From positions 62,001 through 126,000 of the forward strand of contig CAIQJP010000161.1 in the NCBI GenBank assembly GCA_903872155.1: 64,000 nt of DNA, in the 5' to 3' direction. The notes under the pieces were generated by a model, which saw only the letters and a program-made list of their open reading frames with translations, searched no databases and was not told the origin of the DNA. Shown piece after piece: positions 34,929 through 44,077 of this stretch. Every line of letters starts with the position of its first letter. Positions within the stretch are counted from its first letter, which is position 1. Both the position numbers and the translations under genes were made by a program. This DNA comes from an uncultured Actinomycetes bacterium (lineage in GTDB: Bacteria > Actinomycetota > Acidimicrobiia > Acidimicrobiales > Ilumatobacteraceae).

Positions 34929-36224
34929 TCAGGGCAGTAGTCGGCGCAAATACGGTCGGGCTGACCCAACTACATAGAGCGATCCGGTTATCAGCAAGGC
35001 ATCATCGGGCCCGATTTCTTGCATGGCACGGTCAATGGCCGCCTCAACGGTGCTGACGGTCGCAACTTCGTCGCATCCCAATCGACGGGCCGCCTCGGCC
35101 ACTTCTTGGGCCGGCAATCCTCGCGGCGACGGAGCCGTACAGCAGATCACAAGATCAAATTCATCCGCTCGCAAAGCCGACAACATGTCAAATGGATCGC
35201 GCCCTTTCAGACAGCCAATGACCAGTAGTCGTCGGCCAGCCGGATCGAAATCCTCAAGAAAAACTGCGGCACACACATCGGCGCCAGCCGGATTATGTGC
35301 GCCGTCAACGATGACCAATGGTTGATGGCCCATGACTTCAAATCGACCCGGCATTGACACATTGCCAAATGCTTCGTCAATGATGTCGGCTGCCAATGGT
35401 CGGGCAAAAAATGCTTCAACCGCAGTGATCGCCACGATCGCGTTTTCAGCTTGGTGGCGACCGTGCAACGGAACTAACACCTCGGGGTAAATCGTTGTCG
35501 GTGTTCGAACATCGACCATGCGTCCACCGAGTGCCAATTGATTTGAGTCAACGTCAAAGTCACGTTGGCGAACCAGCAATGAAGCACCGCCAGCCTGAGC
35601 GAAAATCTCGACGATCTCTTCATCAGTGTCGCCACAGATCACAGCACTTTGCGATTTGATGATTCCGGCTTTTTCGCGAGCAATATCAGCGCGAGTTGGG
35701 CCGGCGAATTCCATATGATCAAGACCAATATTCGTAATCACGGCAACTTGGGCATCAACAACATTGGTTGCATCCCAGCGACCAAGAAGTCCAACTTCGA
35801 TCACCATCACATCAACTGCTTCGTCGGCGAACCATCTAAACGCCGCAGCGGTACAGATATCGAAATAACCAGGACGCGAACCAGTCAGCATTTCTAAATC
35901 GGCGATCGCCGCAATCTGCTCGGCGAACGCATCATCGGGAATTGGCTCGCAATCAATCGTGAAACGCTCATTAACCCGCTCAAGGTGAGGACTCGTGTAG
36001 GTTCCCACTCGCAAACCACTCGCCATCAAGAGTCGCGTGATCATTTGCGCAGTTGAACCTTTGCCATTAGTTCCGGTGATGTGCACCACGGGGGCACAAT
36101 GTTGCGGTTCGCCCATGAGTTCGCACAACCGCGAAATCATGTCAAGCGAGGGCGAGTCGATACGACCAGTTTTTTGATATCCGGCGTGTTCGTCGAGATA
36201 TGCCAAAGCCTGCTGGTACGTCAT
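34929..36224 (-). CDS. folC: Folylpolyglutamate synthase / dihydrofolate synthase
   Basis: Mur-ligase-family enzyme that adds glutamate to folates, possibly also making dihydrofolate. 431 aa. ATP loop HITGTNGKGSTAQMITRLL, then YTSPHLERVNERF, DATNVVDAQVAVITNIGLDHMEF, and the central His/Lys region (REKAGIIKS). The C-terminal domain has IVDGAHNPAGADVCAAVFLE. No folP or folE is near. It is 22 nt downstream of clpX and belongs to the same strand run. Confidence 0.92.
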   Translation of the reverse strand: MTYQQALAYLDEHAGYQKTGRIDSPSLDMISRLCELMGEPQHCAPVVHITGTNGKGSTAQMITRLLMASGLRVGTYTSPHLERVNERFTIDCEPIPDDAFAEQIAAIADLEMLTGSRPGYFDICTAAAFRWFADEAVDVMVIEVGLLGRWDATNVVDAQVAVITNIGLDHMEFAGPTRADIAREKAGIIKSQSAVICGDTDEEIVEIFAQAGGASLLVRQRDFDVDSNQLALGGRMVDVRTPTTIYPEVLVPLHGRHQAENAIVAITAVEAFFARPLAADIIDEAFGNVSMPGRFEVMGHQPLVIVDGAHNPAGADVCAAVFLEDFDPAGRRLLVIGCLKGRDPFDMLSALRADEFDLVICCTAPSPRGLPAQEVAEAARRLGCDEVATVSTVEAAIDRAMQEIGPDDALLITGSLYVVGSARPYLRRLLP

Positions 36225-36246
36225 GACCTCAACCCTACGACTGGAA

Positions 36247-37530
36247 TCAACTAGCGGCGCGACGTGGACGAGCCACTCGTGTCGCTGAACGCATCACCAA
36301 TGTTGGCGGCGACTTCAACTTGACAGAATCAACATCGATGATGACCTTGGCCACATCGGCACGACCCGGCAGGTCGTACATGACGTTCAAGAGAGTCTCT
36401 TCAAGAATTGCTCGCAGTCCTCGTGCGCCTGTGCCGCGCCCGAGGGCTTGTTCGGCTATGGCGTCAAGCGCTTCTTCGGTGAGTTCGAGTTCGACATCTT
36501 CAAATTCAAAGAACTTTTGGAACTGCTTCAGTAGCGCATTCTTCGGTTCGGTCAAGATCTTGATCAACGCTGGCTTATCGAGACTGTGTACTGCCCCAAC
36601 CATTGGCAAACGACCAACGAATTCGGGAATCAAACCAAAGGACAACAAATCTTCGGGCAATACCTGAGCGAATAAGTCGCCGGCATCTTTTTCGGCCTTA
36701 TTCTTCACCGTTGCATGAAAGCCGACGCCCTTATGGCCAATACGCTGCTCAATGATTTTGTCAAGGCCAGCAAATGCGCCACCACAAATGAATAACACAT
36801 TTGTTGTATCAATTTGAATGAATTCTTGATGGGGGTGTTTACGTCCACCCTGTGGCGGAACCGAGGCAACTGTTCCTTCAAGGATTTTCAAGAGAGCTTG
36901 CTGCACACCTTCACCCGACACGTCGCGAGTAATTGAAGGGTTTTCACTCTTACGCGCCACCTTGTCGATTTCATCAATGTAGATGATGCCAGTTTCGGCC
37001 TTCTTCACATCAAAGTCAGCGGCTTGAATCAGTTTCAGCAAGATATTTTCAACGTCTTCACCGACATATCCAGCTTCGGTTAATGCTGTTGCGTCAGCAA
37101 TGGCAAATGGAACATTGAGCATGCGCGCCAACGTTTGTGCGAGGTGAGTCTTGCCACATCCGGTTGGGCCAAGCAACAAAATGTTGCTCTTAGCCAACTC
37201 AACTTCGTCGCGTCGCGCTATACCAGTTTCTTTCTGATATTGAAGACGGCGGTAGTGGTTATACACGGCAACGGCGAGAACCTTTTTTGCCTGATCTTGT
37301 CCGACGACATAATCGTCAAGGAACGATGAAATTTCGCGCGGCTTGGGAAGTTCTTCAAGGCGAAGGTCGGAGGCTTCACCAACTTCTTCTTCAATGATTT
37401 CGTTGCAGAGGTCAATGCACTCGTCACAAATGTAGACACCAGGTCCGGCAATAACTTTCTTGACCTGTTTTTGCGACTTACCGCAAAACGAGCACTTAAC
37501 GATCTCGCCTGTGTCACCAAACTTTGCCAC
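36247..37530 (-). CDS. clpX: ATP-dependent Clp protease ATP-binding subunit ClpX
   Basis: AAA+ unfoldase that feeds substrates to ClpP. 427 aa. The N-terminal C4 zinc domain is [15 protein letters not shown] ... CDECIDLC. Walker A is [18 protein letters not shown], and pore loop 1 is [12 protein letters not shown]. Walker B is [10 protein letters not shown], with a sensor region at [10 protein letters not shown] and the ClpP-binding loop region before it. GTG start at 37530. It follows clpP, in the usual tig-clpP-clpX order. Confidence 0.96.
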   Translation of the reverse strand: MAKFGDTGEIVKCSFCGKSQKQVKKVIAGPGVYICDECIDLCNEIIEEEVGEASDLRLEELPKPREISSFLDDYVVGQDQAKKVLAVAVYNHYRRLQYQKETGIARRDEVELAKSNILLLGPTGCGKTHLAQTLARMLNVPFAIADATALTEAGYVGEDVENILLKLIQAADFDVKKAETGIIYIDEIDKVARKSENPSITRDVSGEGVQQALLKILEGTVASVPPQGGRKHPHQEFIQIDTTNVLFICGGAFAGLDKIIEQRIGHKGVGFHATVKNKAEKDAGDLFAQVLPEDLLSFGLIPEFVGRLPMVGAVHSLDKPALIKILTEPKNALLKQFQKFFEFEDVELELTEEALDAIAEQALGRGTGARGLRAILEETLLNVMYDLPGRADVAKVIIDVDSVKLKSPPTLVMRSATRVARPRRAAS

Positions 37531-37620
37531 GATTACCCAACCTTTCGCCTCACAGCCTTACACATTTGGGTCCTTCAGTGGTTGGATGCCCTACTGGCTA
37601 TCGGACACAACCGCAGGTCA

Positions 37621-38253
37621 TCAGCGAATGGGACCCGTGCGGTCAACAGCAGATCGCGATGAGATGACATCGTCGATGATTCCGTAGGCCAGAGCTTCGT
37701 TTGCTTCCATCACAAAGTCACGATCGGTATCAGCATGAATGCGCTCGCGGGGCTGACCGGTGTGCTCCGACAAGATTTCTTCGAGGATGTCGCGCATTCG
37801 GAAAATTTCTTTCGCCGCGATTTCGAGATCGGTGACTTGGCCGTATCCGACTTGACCGTACGGCTGGTGCAACAACACTCGGCTATGTGGAAGAGCAAGG
37901 CGCTTACCCTTGGTTCCAGCAGCCAACAAAACTGCAGCAGCACTTGCTGCTTGACCAAGGCAAATAGTGGCAATGTCGTTCTTGATGAACTGCATCGTGT
38001 CGTAAATCGCGAACAATGCCGTGATGTCGCCACCAGGACTGTTGATGTAGATATTGATGTCCTTATCGGGATTTTCACTCTCCAGGTGAATCAACTGTGC
38101 ACACACCAAGTTGGCGATGGTGTCATCGATGGGCGTGCCAATAAAGAGAATGTTTTCCTTGAGCAAACGGCTGTACAAGTCGTACGCACGCTCGCCGCGG
38201 CTGGTCTGTTCGACAACTGTCGGAACGTAATAGTTGATTGCCTCGAGGTCCAT
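37621..38253 (-). CDS. clpP: ATP-dependent Clp protease proteolytic subunit
   Basis: Serine peptidase barrel subunit. 210 aa from ATG 38253, which has an AGGA Shine-Dalgarno sequence 6 nt upstream. It includes [18 protein letters not shown], the catalytic Ser in [16 protein letters not shown], the catalytic His in [12 protein letters not shown], and the Asp in [13 protein letters not shown]. Actinobacteria usually have tandem clpP1-clpP2; only one copy is present here, so a second one must lie elsewhere or be missing. A longer frame into tig is rejected. Confidence 0.95.
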   Translation of the reverse strand: MDLEAINYYVPTVVEQTSRGERAYDLYSRLLKENILFIGTPIDDTIANLVCAQLIHLESENPDKDINIYINSPGGDITALFAIYDTMQFIKNDIATICLGQAASAAAVLLAAGTKGKRLALPHSRVLLHQPYGQVGYGQVTDLEIAAKEIFRMRDILEEILSEHTGQPRERIHADTDRDFVMEANEALAYGIIDDVISSRSAVDRTGPIR

Positions 38254-38263
38254 AATGTTCCTA

Positions 38264-39703
38264 TCAGTCGTGTTCGGAGTGATCGTGGTCTGAATGATCA
38301 TGATCGTGATCATGATTGTGATCGGCCTCTGAGTGCCCAATCACGACATCGCTGTCAAGAGTCTTGCCGCTGGGGTCGACGTATTCAACGCGGTGGATCA
38401 ACCAGTCAAGAGCCTTTGACTTGCTGATCTCGGCTGCCAAGTCAACGACAGCGTCATTGGCTTGGTACGCCGCACGAACTTGATCGACGCTAATGAAGCG
38501 AATCTTCTTGTTCTTTGGCGAACCAGCCATTTGGTGTTCGCGGACTGCTTGTTCGTTCGTGCGATCAGCCATTGACTCAAACTCGCGTTCGATTTCGTCT
38601 TCGGTGGCGTCAAGGTTTTCGGCCCTCACCACGGCGCGCAGCGCCAAATCAACCTTGACGGCCTTTTGGCTTTGCGGGCGCAAACCTTCAACGAATGACT
38701 GTGCATCTTGACCAGTGGCTTGCATCCACTGATCGATGTTGATTCCTTGCGACTGGAACTGACGAATGGTGTTTTCAACTCGGCGCTGCAAGTCGGCGGC
38801 AACCATGGCCTCTGGGGTTTCGATCTCGGCGAGTGCGACGAGTGAGTCGGTCACTTTTTCGACAACCACATTGCGAACCTGGTTGAGGCGGTTCGTCGTC
38901 AGGCGTTCAACAACTGATTCGCGCCATTCGGCGACGGTGCTAAAACCATCAATGTTTTCGTCAACCCAAGCGTCATTAAGGTCGGCAACAACCAACTCTT
39001 GGACCGAGTTCAGGGTCACTGCGAAATCAGCAGCTTCTTGGGTGCCCGAAGGAGTGTCGGTAAACGTGAACGATGCTCCGGCTGATTTGCCAATGAGTTC
39101 ATCGTCAAATGACGGAGCAACCCACTTCTTACCGATTTCGTATGACCAGTCATCAACTGCGAGGCCAACCACGGGTTCACCATCGCGTGAACCAACAAGA
39201 TCAACGACAACAAAGTCGCCTTCTTTGGCGGCACGGTCAATCGTGGTCAACTTGCCCAAGCGACGACGCTCGGCGTCAAGCACATCGTCAACTTCTTGAT
39301 CGGCGACATCGATCGCCGGGACTTCAACACGCAATCCGCCGTATCCAGGCAGGGTGATGACGGGACGGATCTCGCATGTTGCGTCAAATGAAACGGGACC
39401 AGACTCTTGGCCGCCCACGATGTCAATTTCGGGTGTCGCAATAATGTCGACGTTGTGCTCGCGCACGGCCCGTCCTAAATATTGAGGAACCGCGTCACGC
39501 AAAGCTTGTTCGCGAGCAGCTGCAATGCCGATGCGAGCCTCCAAAACTTTGCGAGGGGCCTTACCAGCACGGAAGCCCGGCAAGCGGACCTCTTGAGCAA
39601 TCTTGGCAAAAGCGGCGTCTATGTCAGTGGCGAAATCAGCCTCATCCACCAGGACGGAGAGCTTGACTTTGTTGCCTTCGAGGGGTTCACATGTCGTCTT
39701 CAC
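38264..39703 (-). CDS. tig: Trigger factor with His-rich C-terminal tail
   Basis: Ribosome-bound chaperone and peptidyl-prolyl isomerase. About 479 aa from GTG 39703; TACACT lies 9 nt upstream, suggesting a leaderless or short-leader transcript. The ribosome-binding domain contains the signature [17 protein letters not shown]. An FKBP-like PPIase domain follows ([19 protein letters not shown] and [17 protein letters not shown]), then a helical C-terminal domain. Unusually it ends in an Asp/His tail with nine His in the last 23 residues ([17 protein letters not shown]), a likely metal-binding appendage. A longer open frame upstream lacks homology and is rejected. Heads the clpP-clpX operon. 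Confidence 0.94.
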   Translation of the reverse strand: MKTTCEPLEGNKVKLSVLVDEADFATDIDAAFAKIAQEVRLPGFRAGKAPRKVLEARIGIAAAREQALRDAVPQYLGRAVREHNVDIIATPEIDIVGGQESGPVSFDATCEIRPVITLPGYGGLRVEVPAIDVADQEVDDVLDAERRRLGKLTTIDRAAKEGDFVVVDLVGSRDGEPVVGLAVDDWSYEIGKKWVAPSFDDELIGKSAGASFTFTDTPSGTQEAADFAVTLNSVQELVVADLNDAWVDENIDGFSTVAEWRESVVERLTTNRLNQVRNVVVEKVTDSLVALAEIETPEAMVAADLQRRVENTIRQFQSQGINIDQWMQATGQDAQSFVEGLRPQSQKAVKVDLALRAVVRAENLDATEDEIEREFESMADRTNEQAVREHQMAGSPKNKKIRFISVDQVRAAYQANDAVVDLAAEISKSKALDWLIHRVEYVDPSGKTLDSDVVIGHSEADHNHDHDHDHSDHDHSEHD

Positions 39704-39802
39704 AGACAGCCGAGTGTATCGGCGAGGTGGCACCGAGGACCCACGAAGAGACAGGATTGATGTATGTTGGTGAACACACCCCAGTGAAGTCAGGAAGATG
39801 TT

Positions 39803-40084
39803 ATGAAGTCGCCGTTTAAGCCCATCTGGAAGCCCCATGCTCTGGCCACTCCCCATGCGGAGCAAATCGCTCTTCGTATCAAAGACAAGGTCGTTGCAAC
39901 CACTCAATTAGCCGATGTCCCCGCCGGCACCGAGGGCAAAGTGCTCCTCGCCAATGGTTTTAACTGGCAGCGCTACCGCATTCTCTTTAATAACGGCATC
40001 GAAATCGGGGACCTTGACGCCCGCCATATCGCCCCCATCGGCCGAGCCGCCAAGCGCATTGCCAAGGCCGAATCCCGCGCCTAA
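39803..40084 (+). CDS. Small actinobacterial protein with SH3-like fold, unknown function
   Basis: A 93-aa basic protein starting MKSPFKPIWKPHALATPH. Its middle (VPAGTEGKVLLANGFNWQRYRILFNNGIEIGDLDARHIAP) looks like a small SH3/KOW-like beta barrel with a basic C-terminal helix. I have seen this pattern only as hypothetical proteins. An AGGA Shine-Dalgarno lies about 8 nt before ATG 39803, supporting expression. Divergent from tig (99 nt apart) and convergent with the DosR-like regulator. Nucleic-acid binding is possible from the basic charge, but unproven. Confidence 0.65.
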   Translation: MKSPFKPIWKPHALATPHAEQIALRIKDKVVATTQLADVPAGTEGKVLLANGFNWQRYRILFNNGIEIGDLDARHIAPIGRAAKRIAKAESRA

Positions 40085-40096
40085 AACAGCTTCCGA

Positions 40097-40756
40097 TCAG
40101 GCCTCAGGCTTGTTTTTGGTGAATTCGAGGCGAGTCGCAAACACTGCAGCCTCGGTGCGGCGTTCCATATCTAGTTTGGACAACATGTTGCTCACGTAGT
40201 TCTTGACCGTTTTTTCGGCAAGGTGCAGGCGTTGACCGATTTGGCGATTCGTGCAACCTTCAGCGATGAGGTCCAAAATCTTGCGCTCTTGTTCGGTCAG
40301 ACGAGCCAATCTTTCATCTTCTGGAGTCGGCTCGCGTAAACGTTTGAGAACTCGCCCGGTGACGGCGGGGTCAAGAAGCGATTCGCCTAACGCGACACGT
40401 TTCACCGCAGCCACTAATTCGTTCCCACGAATTTGCTTCAGTACGTAACCTGAAGCTCCGGCCATGATGGCTTCGAACAACGCTTCGTCGTCGCTATATG
40501 ACGTCAACATCAAGCAAAACACCTCGGGAAATTCGCTACGAACTTCACGACATACTTCCACGCCGTTCCCATCGGGTAAACGCACATCGAGTATGGCGAC
40601 TTTGGGTTGACAGGCTTTGATACGTGGAAGCGCCTCCGAAGCCAGTCCCGCTTCGCCAACGACCTTGACCTCACCACTTGCCTCGAGCAAAGAGCGCACG
40701 CCTTGTCGCACCACCTCGTGGTCGTCGAGTAAGAAAACAGGAACGGGGGTAGTCAT
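40097..40756 (-). CDS. devR: DosR/DevR-like NarL-family response regulator
   Basis: Two-component regulator, 219 aa from ATG 40756. The receiver domain has FLLDDHEVVRQGVRSLLEA, the phospho-Asp in VAILDVRLPDGNG, and K in GYVLKQIRG. The LuxR-type HTH domain (about 148-212) reads LTEQERKILDLIAEGCTNRQIG and then HLAEKTVKNYVSNMLSKLDMERRTEAAVFATRL. This is close to mycobacterial DosR, with its DNA-contacting Lys, Lys and Asn of EKTVKNYVS preserved. This predicts binding to a DosR-type box, and such boxes are found at 40792 and 41971. Divergent from its kinase about 100 nt away. Confidence 0.85.
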   Translation of the reverse strand: MTTPVPVFLLDDHEVVRQGVRSLLEASGEVKVVGEAGLASEALPRIKACQPKVAILDVRLPDGNGVEVCREVRSEFPEVFCLMLTSYSDDEALFEAIMAGASGYVLKQIRGNELVAAVKRVALGESLLDPAVTGRVLKRLREPTPEDERLARLTEQERKILDLIAEGCTNRQIGQRLHLAEKTVKNYVSNMLSKLDMERRTEAAVFATRLEFTKNKPEA

Positions 40757-40791
40757 ACGTGAAGTCTGCCTGAGATTTACCATGTGGTTCA

Positions 40792-40805
40792 GGGACCAAG
40801 GTCAC
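40792..40805. promoter_or_regulatory. DosR-type operator in the devR/devS intergenic region
   Basis: GGGACCAAGGTCAC has the DosR spacing GGGAC-4 nt-GTCCC with one mismatch in the right arm. It sits between the divergent regulator and kinase genes, so autoregulation of both is plausible. Confidence 0.5.
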
Positions 40806-40859
40806 TTCCTTCGCGCTCCGACACCCGCCGAATCAAAGGCCCACCGTTCATGGCATACG

Positions 40860-41933
40860 ATGCCCTCTATGGGGAGCGAGGAAGATAAAAATCACGGTCG
40901 CTCTCATCTTGAAGTCCTTTCCGACGCGATCTTGCATCAAGCCATTGTCAGTAGTCCCGATGGGTTGCTGATCTGCGACGCCGCTGGAACGATCAGATTC
41001 GTCAATGAAGCTTTGTGCCTCATGGTTGATTACACCTCTGATCAACTCATTGGACAACAAGTTGAAATGCTCGTGCCAAATCGCGAACATGACACTCATG
41101 TTCAACGACGTGAGGGTTACATCGAGTCCCCGCACTCGCGTCCAATGGGTCGTGGGCTGACATTGTCGGCGGTTCGATCCGATGGATCCGAGGTTGCCGT
41201 CGAAATCAGCCTGTCTCCCGTTGTTTCGCCAACGGGCAGCATGACGATTGCCTCGATTCGCGATATCACCGATCGACTCGCTGATGCCGAACGCTTGCGT
41301 TCGACGCGCGAAAAACTCACCTTGTCAACCGAACGCGAACGCATTGCTCGCGATCTACACGACACCGTTTTACAACGACTTTTCGGTCTTGGCTTAGAAC
41401 TTCAAGCGATGGCCATGAAGCAATCGGGTGTGCCTGATAGCGAATCAACTGTGACACGACTTGAAACATCAGTCGATGAGATTGATCACATTATTAAGGA
41501 AATTCGCACCAGCGTGTTCACATTGGGTGCGGCCCGTCGCGATGGTTCATTGGGTCAAGAAATCGGCGACATCCTTGCTCAAGCGGCACGAGTGCTGGGT
41601 TTTTCACCGCGCCTTCGCATTGAAGGCGCTCTTGAAAACATGGTGTCAGGTGCATTACGCATTGACCTCGCCGCTTCGTTACGTGAAGCACTCGGCAATG
41701 TCGCCCGTCATTCTCAGGCAACTGTCGTATCCGTTGAATTAGTCGTTCGCGACTACACCTTGACGATGAGAGTCATTGATAACGGTGTCGGAATTCCTCA
41801 AGAAGCTCAATCAAGTCCAGGAAATGGACTGCGTAATCTCAGCACACGGGCCACAACTCATGGCGGGACCTGCAATCTCATTCCACTTGAATCCGGCGGA
41901 ACACTCGTCGAATGGATTGTTCCCGTCGTTTGA
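40860..41933 (+). CDS. PAS-domain sensor histidine kinase, DosS/DevS-type transmitter
   Basis: Soluble kinase of about 357 aa partnering the DosR-like regulator. N-terminal PAS domain (about 20-135): AILHQAIVSSPDGLLICDAAGTI, FVNEALCLMVDYTSDQLIGQQVEMLVPNREHD, LSAVRSDGSEVAVEISLSPV. Then a HisKA_3 dimerisation box with the phospho-His in RERIARDLHDTVLQRLFGLGLELQ. The HATPase domain has SLREALGNVARHSQ, DNGVGIP and GNGLRNLSTRA. It has one PAS instead of the tandem GAF domains of DosS. Start is ATG 40860 or ATG 40869; TACGAT 7 nt before 40869 fits a leaderless start there. Long upstream extensions antisense to devR are rejected. The gene starts beyond the DosR box at 40792. Confidence 0.85.
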   Translation: MPSMGSEEDKNHGRSHLEVLSDAILHQAIVSSPDGLLICDAAGTIRFVNEALCLMVDYTSDQLIGQQVEMLVPNREHDTHVQRREGYIESPHSRPMGRGLTLSAVRSDGSEVAVEISLSPVVSPTGSMTIASIRDITDRLADAERLRSTREKLTLSTERERIARDLHDTVLQRLFGLGLELQAMAMKQSGVPDSESTVTRLETSVDEIDHIIKEIRTSVFTLGAARRDGSLGQEIGDILAQAARVLGFSPRLRIEGALENMVSGALRIDLAASLREALGNVARHSQATVVSVELVVRDYTLTMRVIDNGVGIPQEAQSSPGNGLRNLSTRATTHGGTCNLIPLESGGTLVEWIVPVV

Positions 41934-41970
41934 TTTTCGTCGTTTCATACTCGTGATAAGTTCCACAGTT

Positions 41971-41984
41971 GGGACTTAGGTCCC
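41971..41984. promoter_or_regulatory. DosR-type operator upstream of the multicopper oxidase gene
   Basis: GGGACTTAGGTCCC is a perfect GGGAC-4 nt-GTCCC inverted repeat, as in the mycobacterial DosR box. It is 59 nt before the oxidase ATG and overlaps a second inverted repeat TTAGGTCC / GGACCTAA (41976-41983 and 41989-41996). A TGTTAT -10-like sequence follows about 15 nt later. Confidence 0.6.
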
Positions 41985-42042
41985 TAGAGGACCTAACTGT
42001 TATCCCTGCGAACCCTGCTGAAAAAACGAGCAAGGTAGACGC

Positions 42043-43395
42043 ATGAATAAAGACGACCGTTCCGTATTGATGTGGGGTTCTTTTGGTGTCGCGATTGCTG
42101 CATTATTTGTAGCCATCGCGAGCATGACAGGTTTAGTTGACAAGAACTCATCAAGTTCTTCCAATTCGGGGACTGGTCCAACTGTTGTTGATGTACAACT
42201 TTCAGAATTTGCCATCACGCCAGCAGCGATAGTTGTTCCACCAGGTGCCGTACAAATACGCGTCACCAATAACGGAACAATGGTGCACAACTTTTCGGTT
42301 CCGTCGTTAAGTAAAAAAACTGCTGACATCAATCCGGGCGAGTCTGAAACTCTCGATCTCGGAACTCTCTCTGAAGGCGCCATGGATGTCTTGTGCGAGA
42401 TCGCTGGGCATGCGGGTTCGGGAATGGTCGGAACCCTGACCGTCACTACAGGCACTAGCCCAACCGACACTTCAGCGTCGGGCGGTCTTCATGGCTTCGC
42501 CAATTGGCAGGCAATGGATCAGGCCATGGAAATTCGTGCCAAGGCATACCCCGCCGCCACTTCAGGCGAAAAGGGTGGCCAACCATTTGTACCCGTCGTC
42601 GAAGCCGACGGCACCAAGGTTTTCAATATCACCGTGAAAGAAGTTGATTGGGAAGTCGAACCGGGCAAGATCGTGAAAGCTAAGACCTACAACGGCACGG
42701 TGCCTGGTCCCGAAATTCACGTCAATGTCGGCGACAAAGTGCGTCTTGTTGTCACCAATGAATTGAACGAGTCAACTTCTGTGCACTTTCACGGAATTCG
42801 TGTTCCGAATAAGTACGACGGCGTCGACCCGTACACGCAGAAGCCCATCATGCCGGGCGAAACTTTCACCTATGAATTCACAACGCTTGAGCCCGCGGTC
42901 GGCATCTACCACTCGCACCATGATGCACAAGTGCAAATTCCTGACGGAATGTTCGGTGCATTCATCGTTGGTGAAATGCCGATACCCGATGTGTTGAAAG
43001 CAAAGGGCTTCACACAGGTCGACAAAGAAGTCACTATGACTCTGAATGACTCTGGCACCATCGGCTTGTCGTTGAACGGAAAATCCTTCCCCGCCACCGA
43101 TCCGTACACATTGCGCGTCGGTCAAGTCATGATGGTTCACTATCAAAATGAAGGCTTAATGGGTCACCCCATGCATCTTCACCAACCAGTCGGTTGGATC
43201 ATCGCAAAAGATGGCGTGCCGCTCTTAACACCCGAACCGTCGGACACCATTTGGGTTGCTCCCGGCGAGCGTTACACCGTCCTTTATAAGGCAACAGATG
43301 TTGGAGTATGGGCCTGGCACTGTCACATCTTGAGCCACGCCGAAGGACCTCAAGGCATGTTCGGCATGGTGACGGCACTCATCGTCACGCCATAA
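42043..43395 (+). CDS. Multicopper oxidase with N-terminal plastocyanin-like domain
   Basis: Exported or membrane-anchored copper enzyme, 450 aa. An N-terminal hydrophobic anchor (about 10-30) is followed by a cupredoxin domain (about 45-140) with the copper ligands in MVHNFSV and LCEIAGHAGSGM. Then come two oxidase domains with the four trinuclear/T1 motifs HFHG, HSHHDAQ, HPMHLHQ and HCHILSHAEGPQGM. The last motif carries the T1 Cys in HCH. The N-terminal domain probably relays electrons. It is 109 nt from the DosS-like kinase and follows a DosR-type operator; an AAGG Shine-Dalgarno precedes ATG 42043. Substrate could be a metal, phenol or nitrogen compound; not determinable. Confidence 0.88.
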   Translation: MNKDDRSVLMWGSFGVAIAALFVAIASMTGLVDKNSSSSSNSGTGPTVVDVQLSEFAITPAAIVVPPGAVQIRVTNNGTMVHNFSVPSLSKKTADINPGESETLDLGTLSEGAMDVLCEIAGHAGSGMVGTLTVTTGTSPTDTSASGGLHGFANWQAMDQAMEIRAKAYPAATSGEKGGQPFVPVVEADGTKVFNITVKEVDWEVEPGKIVKAKTYNGTVPGPEIHVNVGDKVRLVVTNELNESTSVHFHGIRVPNKYDGVDPYTQKPIMPGETFTYEFTTLEPAVGIYHSHHDAQVQIPDGMFGAFIVGEMPIPDVLKAKGFTQVDKEVTMTLNDSGTIGLSLNGKSFPATDPYTLRVGQVMMVHYQNEGLMGHPMHLHQPVGWIIAKDGVPLLTPEPSDTIWVAPGERYTVLYKATDVGVWAWHCHILSHAEGPQGMFGMVTALIVTP

Positions 43396-43412
43396 CGACA
43401 CGCCGCGAAAGC

Positions 43413-43447
43413 CTAGGAAGTGGCAGTCAACCGCCACTTTCCCCTAG
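43413..43447. promoter_or_regulatory. Inverted repeat and -10 box before the TetR gene
   Basis: AAGTGGC (43418-43424) and GCCACTT (43433-43439) form a 7-bp inverted repeat with an 8-nt spacer, extended outward by CTAGG / CCCCTAG. It abuts TAGTCT (43445-43450), which lies 6 nt before ATG 43457, so it could be the TetR operator overlapping the promoter, or a terminator of the oxidase gene. Confidence 0.45.
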
Positions 43448-43456
43448 TCTGTCTGC

Positions 43457-44062
43457 ATGTCCCCGACTTCGAGCGCAGCAACCACCATCTCTCTTGATGG
43501 GCGTCGCGAACGCGGTGCTCGCAATAAAGAGGCCGTGGTATCAGCGCTTCTCGAGCTCTACAGCCAGGGTGAAGTTCAACCACCGGCGGCGCGTATTGCC
43601 GAAATAGCCGGGGTTTCCGAGCGTTCGGTATTTCGTTACTTCGATGACATGGAAGACCTCGCCAGTTGCGCTATCAACGTCCAGTGGGAACGGGTCCGTG
43701 AACTGTACGAAACCCTTGATAGCTCTGGCGATCTCACGAAACGAATCAACTCCATCATTGACCACCGTCTGAAGTTGTACGACAAAGTCGGAAGTGTCAT
43801 GCGCGTCGCCGTCGTCGCGGCCTATAAGTCTCAGGTCGTTGCGATGGCAGTGAAAGAACGGCGACAAATAATGGGTCGACGAGCATTGCAACAATTTGAA
43901 AATGAATTGAAATCGGTGAGCGACGTTGAAAACAAAGAACGAATCCTTGATTACACGTTGTCACTTGAGAACATCATCTATCTCAAAGAAGCCCTGGGAC
44001 TTTCGCACAGCAAAGTTCGCGAGACTTTGAACGCGTCGATCAAGTCACTCTTTAACAGTTGA
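43457..44062 (+). CDS. TetR-family transcriptional regulator
   Basis: A 201-aa regulator. The N-terminal HTH reads NKEAVVSALLELYSQGEVQPPAARIAEIAGVSERSVFRYFDDMEDL, the standard TetR recognition helix region ending in the YF motif. The C-terminal ligand and dimer domain is helical and unassigned. Ligand and targets are unknown. It begins 61 nt after the oxidase and has an inverted repeat over its own promoter. Its 3' end faces the REC-EAL gene 15 nt away. Confidence 0.85.
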   Translation: MSPTSSAATTISLDGRRERGARNKEAVVSALLELYSQGEVQPPAARIAEIAGVSERSVFRYFDDMEDLASCAINVQWERVRELYETLDSSGDLTKRINSIIDHRLKLYDKVGSVMRVAVVAAYKSQVVAMAVKERRQIMGRRALQQFENELKSVSDVENKERILDYTLSLENIIYLKEALGLSHSKVRETLNASIKSLFNS

Positions 44063-44077
44063 TTGACAAGAACTGAC

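Noticed and set aside
39704-39907. N-terminal extension of trigger factor
   Set aside because: The 68 extra residues have no family similarity, and GTG 39703 matches the conserved start [10 protein letters not shown] with a promoter-like TACACT upstream.
40617-40860. Longer N-terminus of the DosS-like kinase reading antisense through devR
   Set aside because: The extension lacks homology and overlaps the divergent regulator; the PAS domain starts soon after 40860.
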